From an uncultured Verrucomicrobiota bacterium (lineage in GTDB: Bacteria > Verrucomicrobiota > Kiritimatiellia > RFP12 > UBA1067): 45,837 nt of DNA. Made by a program: the position numbers and the translations under genes. The stretch spans positions 1 to 45,837 of the forward strand of contig CAMOCC010000015.1 in assembly GCA_946610035.1 (NCBI GenBank), read 5' to 3'. Below are positions 1 to 9,100 of this stretch, in pieces; within the stretch, counting starts at the first letter, position 1, and the number at the start of each line of letters is the position of its first letter. Below the pieces are notes generated by a model. The model was not told the origin of the DNA and ran no database searches. It saw only the letters and a list, made by a program, of their open reading frames with translations.

Positions 1-1
1 C

Positions 2-1423
2 TTCTACAACGCGTCGAACATGTTCGACAGGATGTACGAAATCGCCGAGAACCTCGTCAAGTCAGGCAAGGCGTACTGCTGCAACCTCACGCAGGAGGAG
101 TGGAAGGCCCACCGCGGCGTCCCCGAGAAGCCCGGTACGCCGTCGCCCTCGCGCGACACGACGCCGGAGCGGAACCTCGAGATATTCCGCGACATGAAGG
201 CCGGGAAGTACGCGGACGGCGAATGGTGCCTCCGGGCGAAGATCGACATGGCCTCGCCGAACATCCACTTCCGCGATCCGGTCCTCTACAGGATACGCCA
301 CGTCTCGCACTACCACCTCGGGAACAAGTGGTGCATCTATCCGATGTACGACTTCGCGCACCCGATCGAGGACGCACTCGAGGGCGTGACGCATTCCATG
401 TGCACGCTCGAGTTCGAGGTGCACCGTCCGCTCTACGACTGGGTCGTCGACCGTCTCGACGAGATGGGGATGCTGCCGGTGCGGAACGGCGTGAAGATCC
501 GCACGCAGCAGCGCGAGTTCGCGCGCCTCAACATCACCTACACCGTGATGTCAAAGCGGCTCCTCCTTCAGCTCGTCACCGAGGGGCACGTCGCCGGATG
601 GGACGACCCGCGCATGCCGACGGTGTGCGGGATGCGCCGTCGCGGGTACACGCCAGGGGCGATACGCGAGTTCTGCGAGAGGGTGGGCGTCTCCAAGGTC
701 GAGAGCGAGAGCGACCCTGCGCTCCTCGAATGGTGCGTCCGCGAGGAACTCAACAAGACGGCACTCCGCCGCATGGCAGTCCTCGACCCCGTGAAGGTCG
801 TGATCGACAACTGGGGAAAGTCCGGGCAGAGCCCGGACATCAGGACAGTCGAGCTGCCCAACAACCCGCTCGATGAAAGCGCGGGGACGAGGAAGATTCC
901 CTTCGGCGGAGAGATCTGGATCGACCGGGCTGACTTCATGGAGGTCCCCGAGAAGAAGTTCTTCCGCATGGCGCCGGGGCAGGAGGTGCGACTGAGGGGC
1001 GCTTGCATATTCAAGTGCACGGGCTGCGTCAAGGACGAGACGGGGAAGGTCGTCGAGATCCACGGCGTGTGGGATGAGACGTCGTGGGGCGGAAACGCCG
1101 CGGACGGACGCAAGGTGAAGGGGACGATCCACTGGGTGGACGTCGCGACGGGCGTCAAGGCGGAGGTCCGCCTCTACGACCGGCTCTTCACGGAGAAGGA
1201 TCCGCTGAAGGACGGCTCCGAGGGCTTCCTCAAGTACATGAACCCCGATTCGCTCAAGACCGTGACGGCCTACGTCGAGCCCGCGCTCGCGGAGGCGAAG
1301 GGCCTCGACCGCTTCCAGTTCGAGCGCACGGGCTACTTCGTCGCCGACGAATACGACTCGAAGCCCGGCGCCCCCGTCTTCAACCGCACGGTGACGCTCA
1401 AGGACTCCTACAAGCCCGCCTGA
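2..1423 (+). CDS. glnS: Glutaminyl-tRNA synthetase, 3' part (5' end outside window)
   Basis: Charges tRNA-Gln with glutamine in the cytosol. The reading frame is already open at the first bases (FYNASNMF...), so the N-terminal part of the Rossmann fold with the HIGH motif lies upstream of the window. Visible are the GlnRS-typical stretch around CLRAKIDMASPN, the conserved YPMYDFAHPIEDALEGVTHS segment, the class I KMSKS-equivalent VMSKR near nt 545-560, and the two beta-barrel anticodon-binding domains to the C-terminus. The DFAHP and VMSKR signatures fit GlnRS rather than GluRS. Presence of GlnRS means direct Gln-tRNA charging need not rely on GatCAB. The next gene starts 41 nt downstream. 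Confidence 0.95.
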   Translation, partial: FYNASNMFDRMYEIAENLVKSGKAYCCNLTQEEWKAHRGVPEKPGTPSPSRDTTPERNLEIFRDMKAGKYADGEWCLRAKIDMASPNIHFRDPVLYRIRHVSHYHLGNKWCIYPMYDFAHPIEDALEGVTHSMCTLEFEVHRPLYDWVVDRLDEMGMLPVRNGVKIRTQQREFARLNITYTVMSKRLLLQLVTEGHVAGWDDPRMPTVCGMRRRGYTPGAIREFCERVGVSKVESESDPALLEWCVREELNKTALRRMAVLDPVKVVIDNWGKSGQSPDIRTVELPNNPLDESAGTRKIPFGGEIWIDRADFMEVPEKKFFRMAPGQEVRLRGACIFKCTGCVKDETGKVVEIHGVWDETSWGGNAADGRKVKGTIHWVDVATGVKAEVRLYDRLFTEKDPLKDGSEGFLKYMNPDSLKTVTAYVEPALAEAKGLDRFQFERTGYFVADEYDSKPGAPVFNRTVTLKDSYKPA

Positions 1424-1464
1424 CGGCATACCGGGTCGGTTTGGTGGTAGTCGTCGGAGAATCA

Positions 1465-2616
1465 ATGAAGATATGGATAGTAAACCCGTTCGACAACCTG
1501 CCGCTTGAGGGATACCGCCCCATGCGATACTGGCTGATGGCGTCCGCATTCGCGAAGGCCGGATGCGACGTCACGTACTGGACGGCCGACTTCTCGCATG
1601 CGAACAAGGCCCCGAGGCGCCTTTCCGCCGCGCCGGAGGAGGCGCCGTTCAGGCTGAGGATCCTCCACGAGCCGCCCTACAAACGCAATGTGAGCCTCGT
1701 CCGCATGTGGGCGCACTGGCGCTGGGCGAAGGAGTGGCGCAGGGCGGCGGCCGCCGAACGGCCGCCGGACGTCGTCGTCGTCAGTACGCCTCCGCTCGCC
1801 ATCGGAGGAGAGGTCCGCAAGTACGCCGCAAGGACCGGCGCGAAGGTCGTCGTGGACGTGATGGACGACTGGCCGGGCACCTTCGAGCGCGTCGCCCCCA
1901 GGCCCGCCCTCCTGCCCCTGCGCGCGCTCGCGCGCCGGAACGTCCGCGCCGCCGCCGCCGTCACCGTCGTGGCGGACCGCTATGCGGACCTCGTGCGCGG
2001 CTACGGCTTTGCTGGTCCGGTGAAGCGCTTCTACCACGGGATTGCGATGGACGGCCCCGCGCCGTCAGCGAGGGCCGCGGGCGCTCCGCTCCGCCTCGCG
2101 TACATCGGGAGCCTGGGGCGCACCTACGACTTGAAGACGGTCATCGAGGCGCTCGCGCTGCTCCCGGGCGCGACGTTGGACGTCGCAGGCGAAGGCGAAC
2201 AGCTTGAATCGCTCAAGGCGCTCGGGTCTTCCGCCCGCTTCCACGGCTACCTGCCGGAGTCGGAACTCGCGCGGCTGCTGTCCGAATGCGACGTCGGGAT
2301 CGTCCCGATGGAGCAGGCGAGCTGCGTGGGGGTTCCGTACAAGTTCGCGGACTACGCGCGCGCCGGGCTCGCCATCGCGAGCTCGCTCGGCGGGGAGAGC
2401 GGCAGGCTCCTTGCGCGGTACGGTGCGGGCGTCGCCTACCGGGGCGGTGACCCGATGAGCCTGGCCGCGGCGCTGAGGTCCGTCGCTTCGCGACTGCCCG
2501 CAGTCTCGGCGGCGTCGCGCCGCATGGCGGAGGCGGAGTTCGACGCCGGGGCGATATATTCCTCGTATGTGGAGTTCACGGCAAGGCTCGCAAGGGGCGG
2601 AGGATTGGACAGATGA
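1465..2616 (+). CDS. Family 4-type glycosyltransferase (WbuB-like)
   Basis: Likely transfers a sugar from a nucleotide-sugar onto a polysaccharide or lipid-linked acceptor at the inner membrane face. The N-terminus (MKIWIVNPFDNLPLEGYRPM) and TADFSHA are typical of WbuB-like GT4 enzymes. The C-terminal Rossmann domain has LAYIGSLGRTYDLKTVIEAL and a donor-binding segment around ECDVGIVPMEQ...GVPYKFADYARAG. The ATG at 1465 is chosen because it restores the family N-terminus and has GGAGA just upstream. The reading frame is open far upstream, but that part only shadows glnS. The stop overlaps the tadA start (ATGA), so the two are translationally coupled. Exact donor and acceptor cannot be read from sequence; no other polysaccharide-assembly genes flank it. 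Confidence 0.85.
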   Translation: MKIWIVNPFDNLPLEGYRPMRYWLMASAFAKAGCDVTYWTADFSHANKAPRRLSAAPEEAPFRLRILHEPPYKRNVSLVRMWAHWRWAKEWRRAAAAERPPDVVVVSTPPLAIGGEVRKYAARTGAKVVVDVMDDWPGTFERVAPRPALLPLRALARRNVRAAAAVTVVADRYADLVRGYGFAGPVKRFYHGIAMDGPAPSARAAGAPLRLAYIGSLGRTYDLKTVIEALALLPGATLDVAGEGEQLESLKALGSSARFHGYLPESELARLLSECDVGIVPMEQASCVGVPYKFADYARAGLAIASSLGGESGRLLARYGAGVAYRGGDPMSLAAALRSVASRLPAVSAASRRMAEAEFDAGAIYSSYVEFTARLARGGGLDR

Positions 2617-3149
2617 AGGAAGATTTCGACAGATTCTACATGAAAATGGCGCTGCGCGAAGCCGAGAAGGCGGCGGCGGACGGCGAGGTGCCGACGGGCT
2701 GCGTCGTGGTCGAGCCCGCCGTCCTCGAGCCGGCGCACGACGGGCATCCTCCCGTCTTCGACTGGAATCCGTCCGTCGCGCGCATCCTCGGACGCGCGCA
2801 CAACCAGACGGAGGGGCTGTGCGATGCGACGGCCCACGCCGAGATGCTGGCGATGAGCGGCGCGTTCACGGTCAAGGGCGACTGGAGGCTGACGGGCGCG
2901 CGGCTCTACGTCACGAAGGAGCCGTGTCCCATGTGCGCGGGCGGCATCGTGCTGGCGCGTCCGGACGCCGTCGTCTGGGGCGTCTCCGATCCGAAGCGCG
3001 GCGGCGGGACTGTCTTCGGCATCTTCAGCCATCCGGGCGTCAACCACCATCCTGAAGTCGTCGCCGGAGTGATGGAGGAGGAGTCGCTCTCGATCCTCCA
3101 GCGGTTCTTCCGCTACCGCCGCACACAACCACCGCCCGTTTTGGTATAA
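2613..3149 (+). CDS. tadA: TadA-like tRNA/nucleoside adenosine deaminase
   Basis: Zinc-dependent CDA-fold deaminase, most likely converting A34 to inosine in tRNA-Arg. The 178-residue protein shows the zinc/proton-shuttle motif H75-A-E77 and the P104-C-P-M-C108 ligand motif followed by AGGIVLARPDAVVWGVSDPKRG, close to TadA. A segment of roughly 20 extra residues (about 34-56) sits between the beta strand VVV and the helix with RAHNQ, where canonical TadA has a short loop, so other deaminase activities cannot be excluded. It overlaps the glycosyltransferase by 4 nt (ATGA). The fusA -10 element lies over its stop codon. Confidence 0.85.
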   Translation: MKEDFDRFYMKMALREAEKAAADGEVPTGCVVVEPAVLEPAHDGHPPVFDWNPSVARILGRAHNQTEGLCDATAHAEMLAMSGAFTVKGDWRLTGARLYVTKEPCPMCAGGIVLARPDAVVWGVSDPKRGGGTVFGIFSHPGVNHHPEVVAGVMEEESLSILQRFFRYRRTQPPPVLV

Positions 3150-3150
3150 T
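3142..3150 (+). promoter_or_regulatory. Extended -10 promoter of fusA
   Basis: TGG-TATAAT, a perfect extended -10, overlaps the tadA stop. The fusA ATG (3159) is 8 nt after its last T, so the mRNA would have almost no leader. No convincing -35. Confidence 0.7.
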
Positions 3151-3158
3151 ATCACGTC

Positions 3159-5231
3159 ATGAGCAGTGAGCTATCCAACGTAAGGAACATCGGCATCGTC
3201 GCCCACATCGACGCGGGCAAGACGACGACAACGGAACGCATCCTCTTCTACACGGGGAAGATACACCAGCACGGCGACGTCCACGACGGCAACACGACGA
3301 CGGACTTCATGGTGCAGGAGCGCGAACGCGGCATAACGATACAGTCCGCCGCCATCTCCTGCGAGTGGAAGGGGACGTCCATCAACATCATCGACACCCC
3401 CGGACACGTCGACTTCACCATGGAGGTCGAGCGCTCGCTCCGCGTCCTCGACGGCGCGGTGTGCGTCTTCTGCGCCGTCGGCGGCGTCCAGCCCCAGTCC
3501 GAGACGGTGTGGCGCCAGGCCGACCGCTACAACGTCCCCCGCCTCGCCTTCATCAACAAGATGGACCGAATGGGCGCTGACTTCGCGCGCGTCGTCGACG
3601 AGCTCCGCAACAAGCTCAAGGCCAACGCCTGTCCGATCGACATACCGATAGGGAAGGAGGACGGCTTCAAGGGCGTCGTCGACCTCCTCGACATGAAGGC
3701 GATCGTCTACGACGAGGAGAGCGAGGGCAAGAAGTTCACCGTAGGCGAGATCCCCGCCGAGCTTAAGGACGAGGCGGAACTCGCCCGCGCCGAGCTCGTG
3801 GAGAAGGTCGCGGACGGCGACGAAGGCGTGATGGAGGCGTTCCTCGAAAAGGGCGACCTCACGAAGGAGGAGCTGGTCCCCGCGATACGCAGGCTCGTCG
3901 TCGCCGGGAAGTTCGTCCCGGTCCTGTGCGGGACCTCCCTGCGCGACAAGGGCGTCCAGCCGCTCCTCGACGCGGTCGTCGCCTACCTGCCGAGCCCCGA
4001 GGACCGTCCGCCGGTCGCGGCGACGGACCTCAAGTCCGGCGCAGCCGTGACGCGCGAGCAGAGGGATTCGGAGCTTCTCACATCGCTCGTCTTCAAGATC
4101 GCGACGGATCCCTACGTCGGGAAGCTGTTCTTCGTCCGCGTCTACGGAGGCGTTCTCAAGAAGGGCGCGAACGCCTACAACCCGCGCACGAAGAAGCGCG
4201 AGCGCATCATGAAGATCGTCCGTCTCTTCGCGGACGACCAGATCGAGGTGGACGAGCTCAAGGCTGGCGACATCGGCGCGGTGGTGGGGCTGAAGGAGTG
4301 CACGACGGGCGACACGCTCTGCTCCGAGATGAAGCCATGCTACCTTGAGCGCATCGTCGCCCCGCAGCCCGTCATGTTCCTCGCCATCGAGCCCAAGTCG
4401 AGCGCGGACAAGGACAAGCTCGTCGACTCCATGAAGGCGCTCGCCGCCGAGGACCCGACGTGCCAGTTCCGCGAGGACGAGGAGACGGGCCAGACGATCC
4501 TCTCCGGCATGGGCGAGCTGCACCTCGAAATCCTCGTCGACCGCCTGAAGCGCGAGTTCAAGTGCGCCGCGAACGTCGGCAAGCCCATGGTCAGCTACCT
4601 GGAGACCGTGACCGCGCCCGCGCTCAAGGAGTTCACCTTCGACCGCGAGCTCGGCGGCAAGCGCCACGCCGTCACCGTTGCGATCGAGGTCAAGCCCCTC
4701 GAACGCGGCAAGGGCGTCCAGATCGACCTCGCGCGCGACTTCGCGAACGCGGTTCCGGACAGGCATCTGCAGGAGTGCGTCAAGCAGGGCCTCGCGGACG
4801 GCGTCGCCACGGGCGTGCTGGCGCGCTATCCGATGACGGACCTCGCGGTCGCGTGCCTCTCGGCGACGATCGTCGATCCCGAGGTTTCGGACGAGGTGGC
4901 GTTCCGCTCGGCGGCCGTGATGGGCTTCCGCGAGGCGGCCGAGGCGGCCGCTCCCGAGTTCCTCGAGCCCATCATGAAGCTGGAGATCACGACGCCCCCC
5001 GAGTCGGTGGGCGAGATACTCGGCGACCTCAACGCGCGGCGCGGCAACGTCCTCGACATGGACATGCGCGGCGACCTCCAGATCATCCACGCGCGGGTTC
5101 CGATGGCGCAGATGTTCGGCTACGCGACGGCGATCCGCTCGCTCACGAAGGGCAGGGCCTCCTACTCGATGGAGCCGGACATGTTCGAAATAGCGCCCCG
5201 GAACGTCCGCGAGGAGATACTGAGCCGCTGA
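3159..5231 (+). CDS. fusA: Elongation factor G
   Basis: Ribosomal translocase GTPase, 690 residues, full length. G1 is A15-HIDAGKT22, G2 is in RERGITI, G3 is DTPGH (79-83) and G4 is N132-KMD135; domains II-V follow, with the family-typical GMGELHLEI and the RRGNVLDMD and [13 protein letters not shown] stretches. In the effector region it has [13 protein letters not shown] where most EF-Gs have GEVHDGxATMDWM, an unusual substitution that could mark a lineage or an EF-G subtype. It stands alone rather than in a str operon with rpsL, rpsG and tuf. The promoter is an extended -10 only 8 nt upstream of the ATG, and no Shine-Dalgarno is visible, pointing to a near-leaderless transcript. Confidence 0.97.
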   Translation: MSSELSNVRNIGIVAHIDAGKTTTTERILFYTGKIHQHGDVHDGNTTTDFMVQERERGITIQSAAISCEWKGTSINIIDTPGHVDFTMEVERSLRVLDGAVCVFCAVGGVQPQSETVWRQADRYNVPRLAFINKMDRMGADFARVVDELRNKLKANACPIDIPIGKEDGFKGVVDLLDMKAIVYDEESEGKKFTVGEIPAELKDEAELARAELVEKVADGDEGVMEAFLEKGDLTKEELVPAIRRLVVAGKFVPVLCGTSLRDKGVQPLLDAVVAYLPSPEDRPPVAATDLKSGAAVTREQRDSELLTSLVFKIATDPYVGKLFFVRVYGGVLKKGANAYNPRTKKRERIMKIVRLFADDQIEVDELKAGDIGAVVGLKECTTGDTLCSEMKPCYLERIVAPQPVMFLAIEPKSSADKDKLVDSMKALAAEDPTCQFREDEETGQTILSGMGELHLEILVDRLKREFKCAANVGKPMVSYLETVTAPALKEFTFDRELGGKRHAVTVAIEVKPLERGKGVQIDLARDFANAVPDRHLQECVKQGLADGVATGVLARYPMTDLAVACLSATIVDPEVSDEVAFRSAAVMGFREAAEAAAPEFLEPIMKLEITTPPESVGEILGDLNARRGNVLDMDMRGDLQIIHARVPMAQMFGYATAIRSLTKGRASYSMEPDMFEIAPRNVREEILSR

Positions 5232-5261
5232 CGGCGCCGAGGTGCGCCAGGGTGTCAATTG

Positions 5262-5270
5262 TGGTACAAT
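5262..5270 (+). promoter_or_regulatory. Extended -10 promoter of the GYF_2/TPR operon
   Basis: TGG-TACAAT; expected transcription start about 5277-5278 coincides with the chosen ATG at 5278, suggesting a leaderless mRNA. No box of the glycan type upstream. Confidence 0.6.
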
Positions 5271-5277
5271 GGAAGAG

Positions 5278-6015
5278 ATGAATCAGAACAAAGAAGCATG
5301 GTATGTGAGGAGTTCCGACGGACAGGTCTACGGTCCGACGGACCGTTCCTCCCTCGTCGTGTGGGCGGAGGAGGGGCGCATCGAGCCCAGCGGGTTCGTC
5401 TCTCGCGACCGCAAGGAGTGGATTCCAGCCCAGCTGATGCCCGAGCTTGAGATGAAGTGGGTCGTCGAGGCGGAGCCGGGCAAGTTCTTCGGACCCTTCA
5501 ACCGCAAGATGATCATCCGACTCGCGTCCTCCGGCTCCCTGCCTGCGGGGGCGGGCGTATACCGCCGGCACGAACTCGCCGTTGACAAGGACCCGCCTCC
5601 GGTGACGGTCGAGAAGCGCGTCGAGGTTCCTGTCGAGAAGATCGTGGAGAAGGTCGTCGAAAAACGCGTCGAGGTTCCCGTCGAGAAGATCGTTGAGAAG
5701 ATTGTCGAAAAGCGCGTCGAGGTGCCGGTCGAGAAGATTGTGGAGAAGATCGTCGAAAAACGCGTCGAGGTCCCCGTCGAGAAGATCGTCGAGCGCATCA
5801 TCGAGGTCGAGCCGCCCGCGCGCTCGGCGATGATCGCGCCGGAGGTGGCGGCGTCCGCTCCGCAGCCGCCGCAGCCTGTCATGGGCGGGATATTCAAGAA
5901 TGTGGATCATTCAAGGCTGGCCGCGCTGGAGGCGGCCGCGAGGCGTGAACTTGCGGCGGCGAAGGGCGGACGCTTCGGGGGTGTCAAGGGACTTTTTTCA
6001 AGGAGGATGCCATGA
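5278..6015 (+). CDS. GYF_2-domain protein with fourfold 16-residue VEK repeat
   Basis: Function unknown. The 245-residue protein has two GYF_2-like modules (about residues 7-60 and 61-96: WYV..DGQVYGP..., then [14 protein letters not shown]...), then four tandem copies of [16 protein letters not shown] with minor changes (111-174), then a proline/alanine linker and a basic tail. GYF_2 modules are common in PVC bacteria and usually face the cytosol, binding proline-rich or membrane partners; no signal peptide or membrane span is seen. The ATG at 5278 is preferred over an in-frame ATG at 5269, which would lie inside the -10 element. It shares its architecture with the next gene and overlaps it by 4 nt. 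The repeat looks like an extended charged rod or coiled coil. Confidence 0.75.
   Translation: MNQNKEAWYVRSSDGQVYGPTDRSSLVVWAEEGRIEPSGFVSRDRKEWIPAQLMPELEMKWVVEAEPGKFFGPFNRKMIIRLASSGSLPAGAGVYRRHELAVDKDPPPVTVEKRVEVPVEKIVEKVVEKRVEVPVEKIVEKIVEKRVEVPVEKIVEKIVEKRVEVPVEKIVERIIEVEPPARSAMIAPEVAASAPQPPQPVMGGIFKNVDHSRLAALEAAARRELAAAKGGRFGGVKGLFSRRMP
5608..5799 (+). repeat. 48-bp coding tandem repeat, 4 copies
   Basis: Four in-frame 48-bp units encode the 16-residue [15 protein letters not shown](I/V) repeat of the first GYF_2 protein. Units differ mainly at third codon positions (gttcct, gttccc, gtgccg, gtcccc), so the protein repeat is preserved while the DNA has drifted. Confidence 0.9.
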
Positions 6016-7472
6016 GCGATGCCAAGTGGTATTTGAGGACGCAGGACGAGACGTTCGGACCCGAGACGGAGGAGCGACTGGTCGAGTGGGCCCGCATGGG
6101 GCGCATCCAGCCGGGACAGGAGGTTTCGGACGACAAGACGATATGGCGGAGGGTCGAGGACGTTCCGTTTCTCGACATGCGTTTTTCCATCGACCTCGGG
6201 GACGGCAACCCGCGCGGACCCTTCAACAAGGCTGCGGCGGACGCCCTGCTTGCGTCCGGGAGGCTTCCGAAGACGGCGACGATAGTCGAGACGAGGGCGC
6301 CGTTCGAAGAGTCCGAGGCGGCGGAGGAAGAACAGGTTGAGGCGCCTGCGCCGGAAGAGACGGCGGCCGCTCCCGTGCAGGCCTCCGTCGAGACGCCCGT
6401 CCGGCCCAATGTCATTGTGAAGGAGGTCCCCGTCGAGAAGATCGTCGAGATTCCCGTCGAGAAGATCGTCGTAAAGGAGATTCCCGTAGAGAAGATCGTG
6501 GAGAAGATCGTCGAGAAGGAGGTCCCCGTCGAGGTCGAGAAGATCATCGAGAAGCGCGTCGAGGTCCCGGTCGAGGTCGAGAAGGTCGTCGAGAAGGTCG
6601 TCGAGAAGGTCGTCGTGGACGAGACGCGCGTCAAGGAGCTGGAGGGGCTTCTCGCGGAGGAGCGCCGCCACACCGCGGACCTCCAGGCGAAGATGGACGC
6701 CGCATCGAAGGCGGCGACAGAGCGCGAGGCGGCGATACGCGACAAGGCGGCGTCCGAGGCCGCCGAGGCGTCCGCCCGCGAGGCGTCGCTGAGGGAGAAG
6801 ATCGTCGCGCTTGAGACTGAGCTGAGGCGACTGCCCGAATCGGCGAGCGAGATCGCCGACATCCAGGCCGCAGTCTATTCGCTCATGACGAAGGAGGCCG
6901 AGGAGATCGGCGTCCTGATGGAGCGGGAGAAGAGGGAGGCGGACGAATTCCGCCGTCGCCACGAGGAGCGTCTTGACGGACTCCTCAACCGCAGGCGCGA
7001 CCTCCTCCGCCGCGCCGGGTCGAACATCGAGGAGATGACGCGCAAGGCGCTCGTAAACCGTCCAGAGGATCCGCGCACGGCGCAGCTCAGGAAGGAGCTC
7101 GACGAACTTCGCCGCCTCGACGCGAAGAAGTGCATGGAGGCGGAGCAGAGGATCGCGGAGCTGACGGAGAAGCTGCGGCTCAAGTCGCAGGAGGAGCTCA
7201 GGCGCGCCGAGAACGAGCGCGACGTCGCCCAGATACAGGCCGAGCTCAAGGCGACGCGCGAGAAGCTCCAGATCAGGGAGCAGGAGCTGCTTGCGGAGCG
7301 CCAGCGCGCTGAGACGGTCCGCCAGCAGCAGGCTGTCAACCAGCAGACGCTGATGACGCGCCTTGCGGCGCTCGAGTCGCCGTCCATCGGCACTACCCAG
7401 TCGCTGTCCACCAACCAGAGCCGCGAGGCCAAGCTTGTGAAGCTGCCCGGCTGGATGAGGCTCAGGAAATGA
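6012..7472 (+). CDS. GYF_2-domain coiled-coil protein, paralogue of the upstream gene
   Basis: Function unknown; 486 residues. Two GYF_2-like modules (about 5-55 and 56-95, with [13 protein letters not shown] and NPRGPF), an acidic/proline linker (96-135), degenerate VPVEKIVE repeats (137-202), then a long heptad-rich coiled coil (about 205-455) rich in E, R, A and L. The tail is basic ([17 protein letters not shown]). It shares the GYF_2-GYF_2-VEK order with the upstream protein, so the pair arose by tandem duplication and the coiled coil was added or lost. No membrane span is seen. Start and stop overlap both neighbours by ATGA, so all three proteins are probably made in fixed ratio. A scaffold or filament-like role is an inference only. 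Confidence 0.75.
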   Translation: MSDAKWYLRTQDETFGPETEERLVEWARMGRIQPGQEVSDDKTIWRRVEDVPFLDMRFSIDLGDGNPRGPFNKAAADALLASGRLPKTATIVETRAPFEESEAAEEEQVEAPAPEETAAAPVQASVETPVRPNVIVKEVPVEKIVEIPVEKIVVKEIPVEKIVEKIVEKEVPVEVEKIIEKRVEVPVEVEKVVEKVVEKVVVDETRVKELEGLLAEERRHTADLQAKMDAASKAATEREAAIRDKAASEAAEASAREASLREKIVALETELRRLPESASEIADIQAAVYSLMTKEAEEIGVLMEREKREADEFRRRHEERLDGLLNRRRDLLRRAGSNIEEMTRKALVNRPEDPRTAQLRKELDELRRLDAKKCMEAEQRIAELTEKLRLKSQEELRRAENERDVAQIQAELKATREKLQIREQELLAERQRAETVRQQQAVNQQTLMTRLAALESPSIGTTQSLSTNQSREAKLVKLPGWMRLRK

Positions 7473-9100
7473 CGCTCTCCGCCGGCATACTCCTCGCGGT
7501 GCTGTCCGTCTGGGACTACCCCGCCCGCCAGCCGCGCCACAACGAGCTGCGACGCGACTTCGTCCGCGCAACCGCATCCCTCGACGCCGAGGCCGCCTAC
7601 ACGGCCGCAAAGGCGGGGACGGAGCTTCTTCCGGACGATCCGACGTGGCGCTACAACCTCGCGTGCTCCGAGGCGAAGCTCGGGCGCGAGACGTCCGCCA
7701 TGGACGACCTGGAGAAGGCGATACGACTCGGCTTCCGCGACCCGGGCATGATCGAGGCGGACGCCGACTTCGCGAAGTTCGTCGGCACCCGCCGATTCAA
7801 GGACGCGATCGAACTCGCCGAAAGGCTCCAGAACGAGCGCGTCCTGTTCGGTCCTCTCGCGGTGGTGCCGGCGAAGGCGCAGACGGGCGGACTCGTCTCG
7901 CTCGGCGCCCAGAACATGGCATGGAACTTCGACGCCGGATGCTTCAGCGCGCTTCTCGAACTGTCTCCGGGGGAGGCCGGCGGCAATGCGGGCGACCTCT
8001 ACTTCAACAGGGACGGCGGGCACTCCGACCTCGTGGTCACGAACTTTCCGGGACTCACGCGCGTCATGCTCGACTCCGTCGGACGCGAACGCGGGATGGA
8101 CCTCGACTTCCCCAATACGATCTTCCCGTGCCCCGTGTTCGGGAACTGCAGCAGGGCGATGACGAAGGGTCCGCTCTGGCGCTCCATGCCGCGCGCGCTG
8201 CTGACGATGGAGTCGGGGCGGCTCCCGCTCATGTACACGCTCTACCGCTCGAACCAGGTGTGGGTCTACCCGGCGGTTCACGACACGCCTCCCATGGGGC
8301 CGTACGGCGACCTCTTCTCCTCCGTCGCCCCGTACTGGATCGTCACGGAGGGGCGCAGCTGGTCAGACAGGTACTATCTCAAGGCCGCGCTTGCGGCAAG
8401 CGCGGCGATGAACCGCAAGGCGAAGCGCGAGGCCGTCGCGCGCGGCGATTTCGCCGCGCTCGTGCAGACGCTTCTCAGGAAGTCGCTGAAGGGCGTTCTC
8501 ACCGAGGACGACTACCTCACCCCGAAGGCCCACCCGACTGCGTTCCCGCCTAACGGAATCGACTTCGATCGGCTCAAGGCGTCCGCCTCGGCGCTTACGA
8601 TGGCGACGCTCCCGCCTGTCGCCGTCATCTCCGGCGTCGCCGCTTCGAAGACGGAGTACGCCGGCAAGATGCCGGAGATAACGCATGCGAGTCCCTGCGC
8701 GTGGGGGTTCGTCCTGCGCGGACCTGAGACGAACCGCAGCTTCGTCGTGCGCGCGTCGGGAGGGGCTCAGTACGCCTTCGCGCAGGTGCACGGCGCGCCG
8801 GGCGCGGCGGTCGTCGAGAGGCTCTCCGCCGACAGCGCGAAGATCACGGTCGACAGGACGCTCCTTTCGCCGACGAACAGGGCGGACGTCGCAATCGTCG
8901 CGAAGGGGAGGAAGTCAGGCTGGGGCGCGCCAGCCTACGTCTCCTTCGCGGTCGTGGACGAGAAGGCGGCGTACTTCGACCCCGTCCTCGCGGGCGTCCC
9001 GCCACCCGAGGGCATGATAGGCCCCGAGGAGCAGGCGGAGATCGAGAGGCGCCGCAACGCCGAGGCGAAGTCCGCCAAGCCGGACGCGGGAGTGAGATGA
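7469..9100 (+). CDS. TPR protein with large C-terminal region of unknown function
   Basis: Function unknown; 543 residues. A short hydrophobic N-terminus (about residues 4-15) may be an uncleaved anchor or a weak signal. TPR-like helices lie at about 35-125 (DDPTWRYNLACSEAKLGRETSAMDDLEKAIRLGF in outline), resembling the 'TPR end-of-group' type in which the last repeat reports residue losses. The remaining 400 residues have mixed alpha/beta character with several aromatic-rich stretches and an acidic, charged tail, and match nothing I recognise. It overlaps the GYF_2 coiled-coil gene (7469-7472) and the dus gene (9097-9100) by 4 nt each, so it is coupled to both. Confidence 0.7.
   Translation: MTLSAGILLAVLSVWDYPARQPRHNELRRDFVRATASLDAEAAYTAAKAGTELLPDDPTWRYNLACSEAKLGRETSAMDDLEKAIRLGFRDPGMIEADADFAKFVGTRRFKDAIELAERLQNERVLFGPLAVVPAKAQTGGLVSLGAQNMAWNFDAGCFSALLELSPGEAGGNAGDLYFNRDGGHSDLVVTNFPGLTRVMLDSVGRERGMDLDFPNTIFPCPVFGNCSRAMTKGPLWRSMPRALLTMESGRLPLMYTLYRSNQVWVYPAVHDTPPMGPYGDLFSSVAPYWIVTEGRSWSDRYYLKAALAASAAMNRKAKREAVARGDFAALVQTLLRKSLKGVLTEDDYLTPKAHPTAFPPNGIDFDRLKASASALTMATLPPVAVISGVAASKTEYAGKMPEITHASPCAWGFVLRGPETNRSFVVRASGGAQYAFAQVHGAPGAAVVERLSADSAKITVDRTLLSPTNRADVAIVAKGRKSGWGAPAYVSFAVVDEKAAYFDPVLAGVPPPEGMIGPEEQAEIERRRNAEAKSAKPDAGVR

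Noticed and set aside
3171-5258. A 695-residue minus-strand open frame opposite fusA
   Set aside because: Exact antisense shadow of a conserved gene with Arg/Val/Leu/Asp-rich composition and no recognisable domain.
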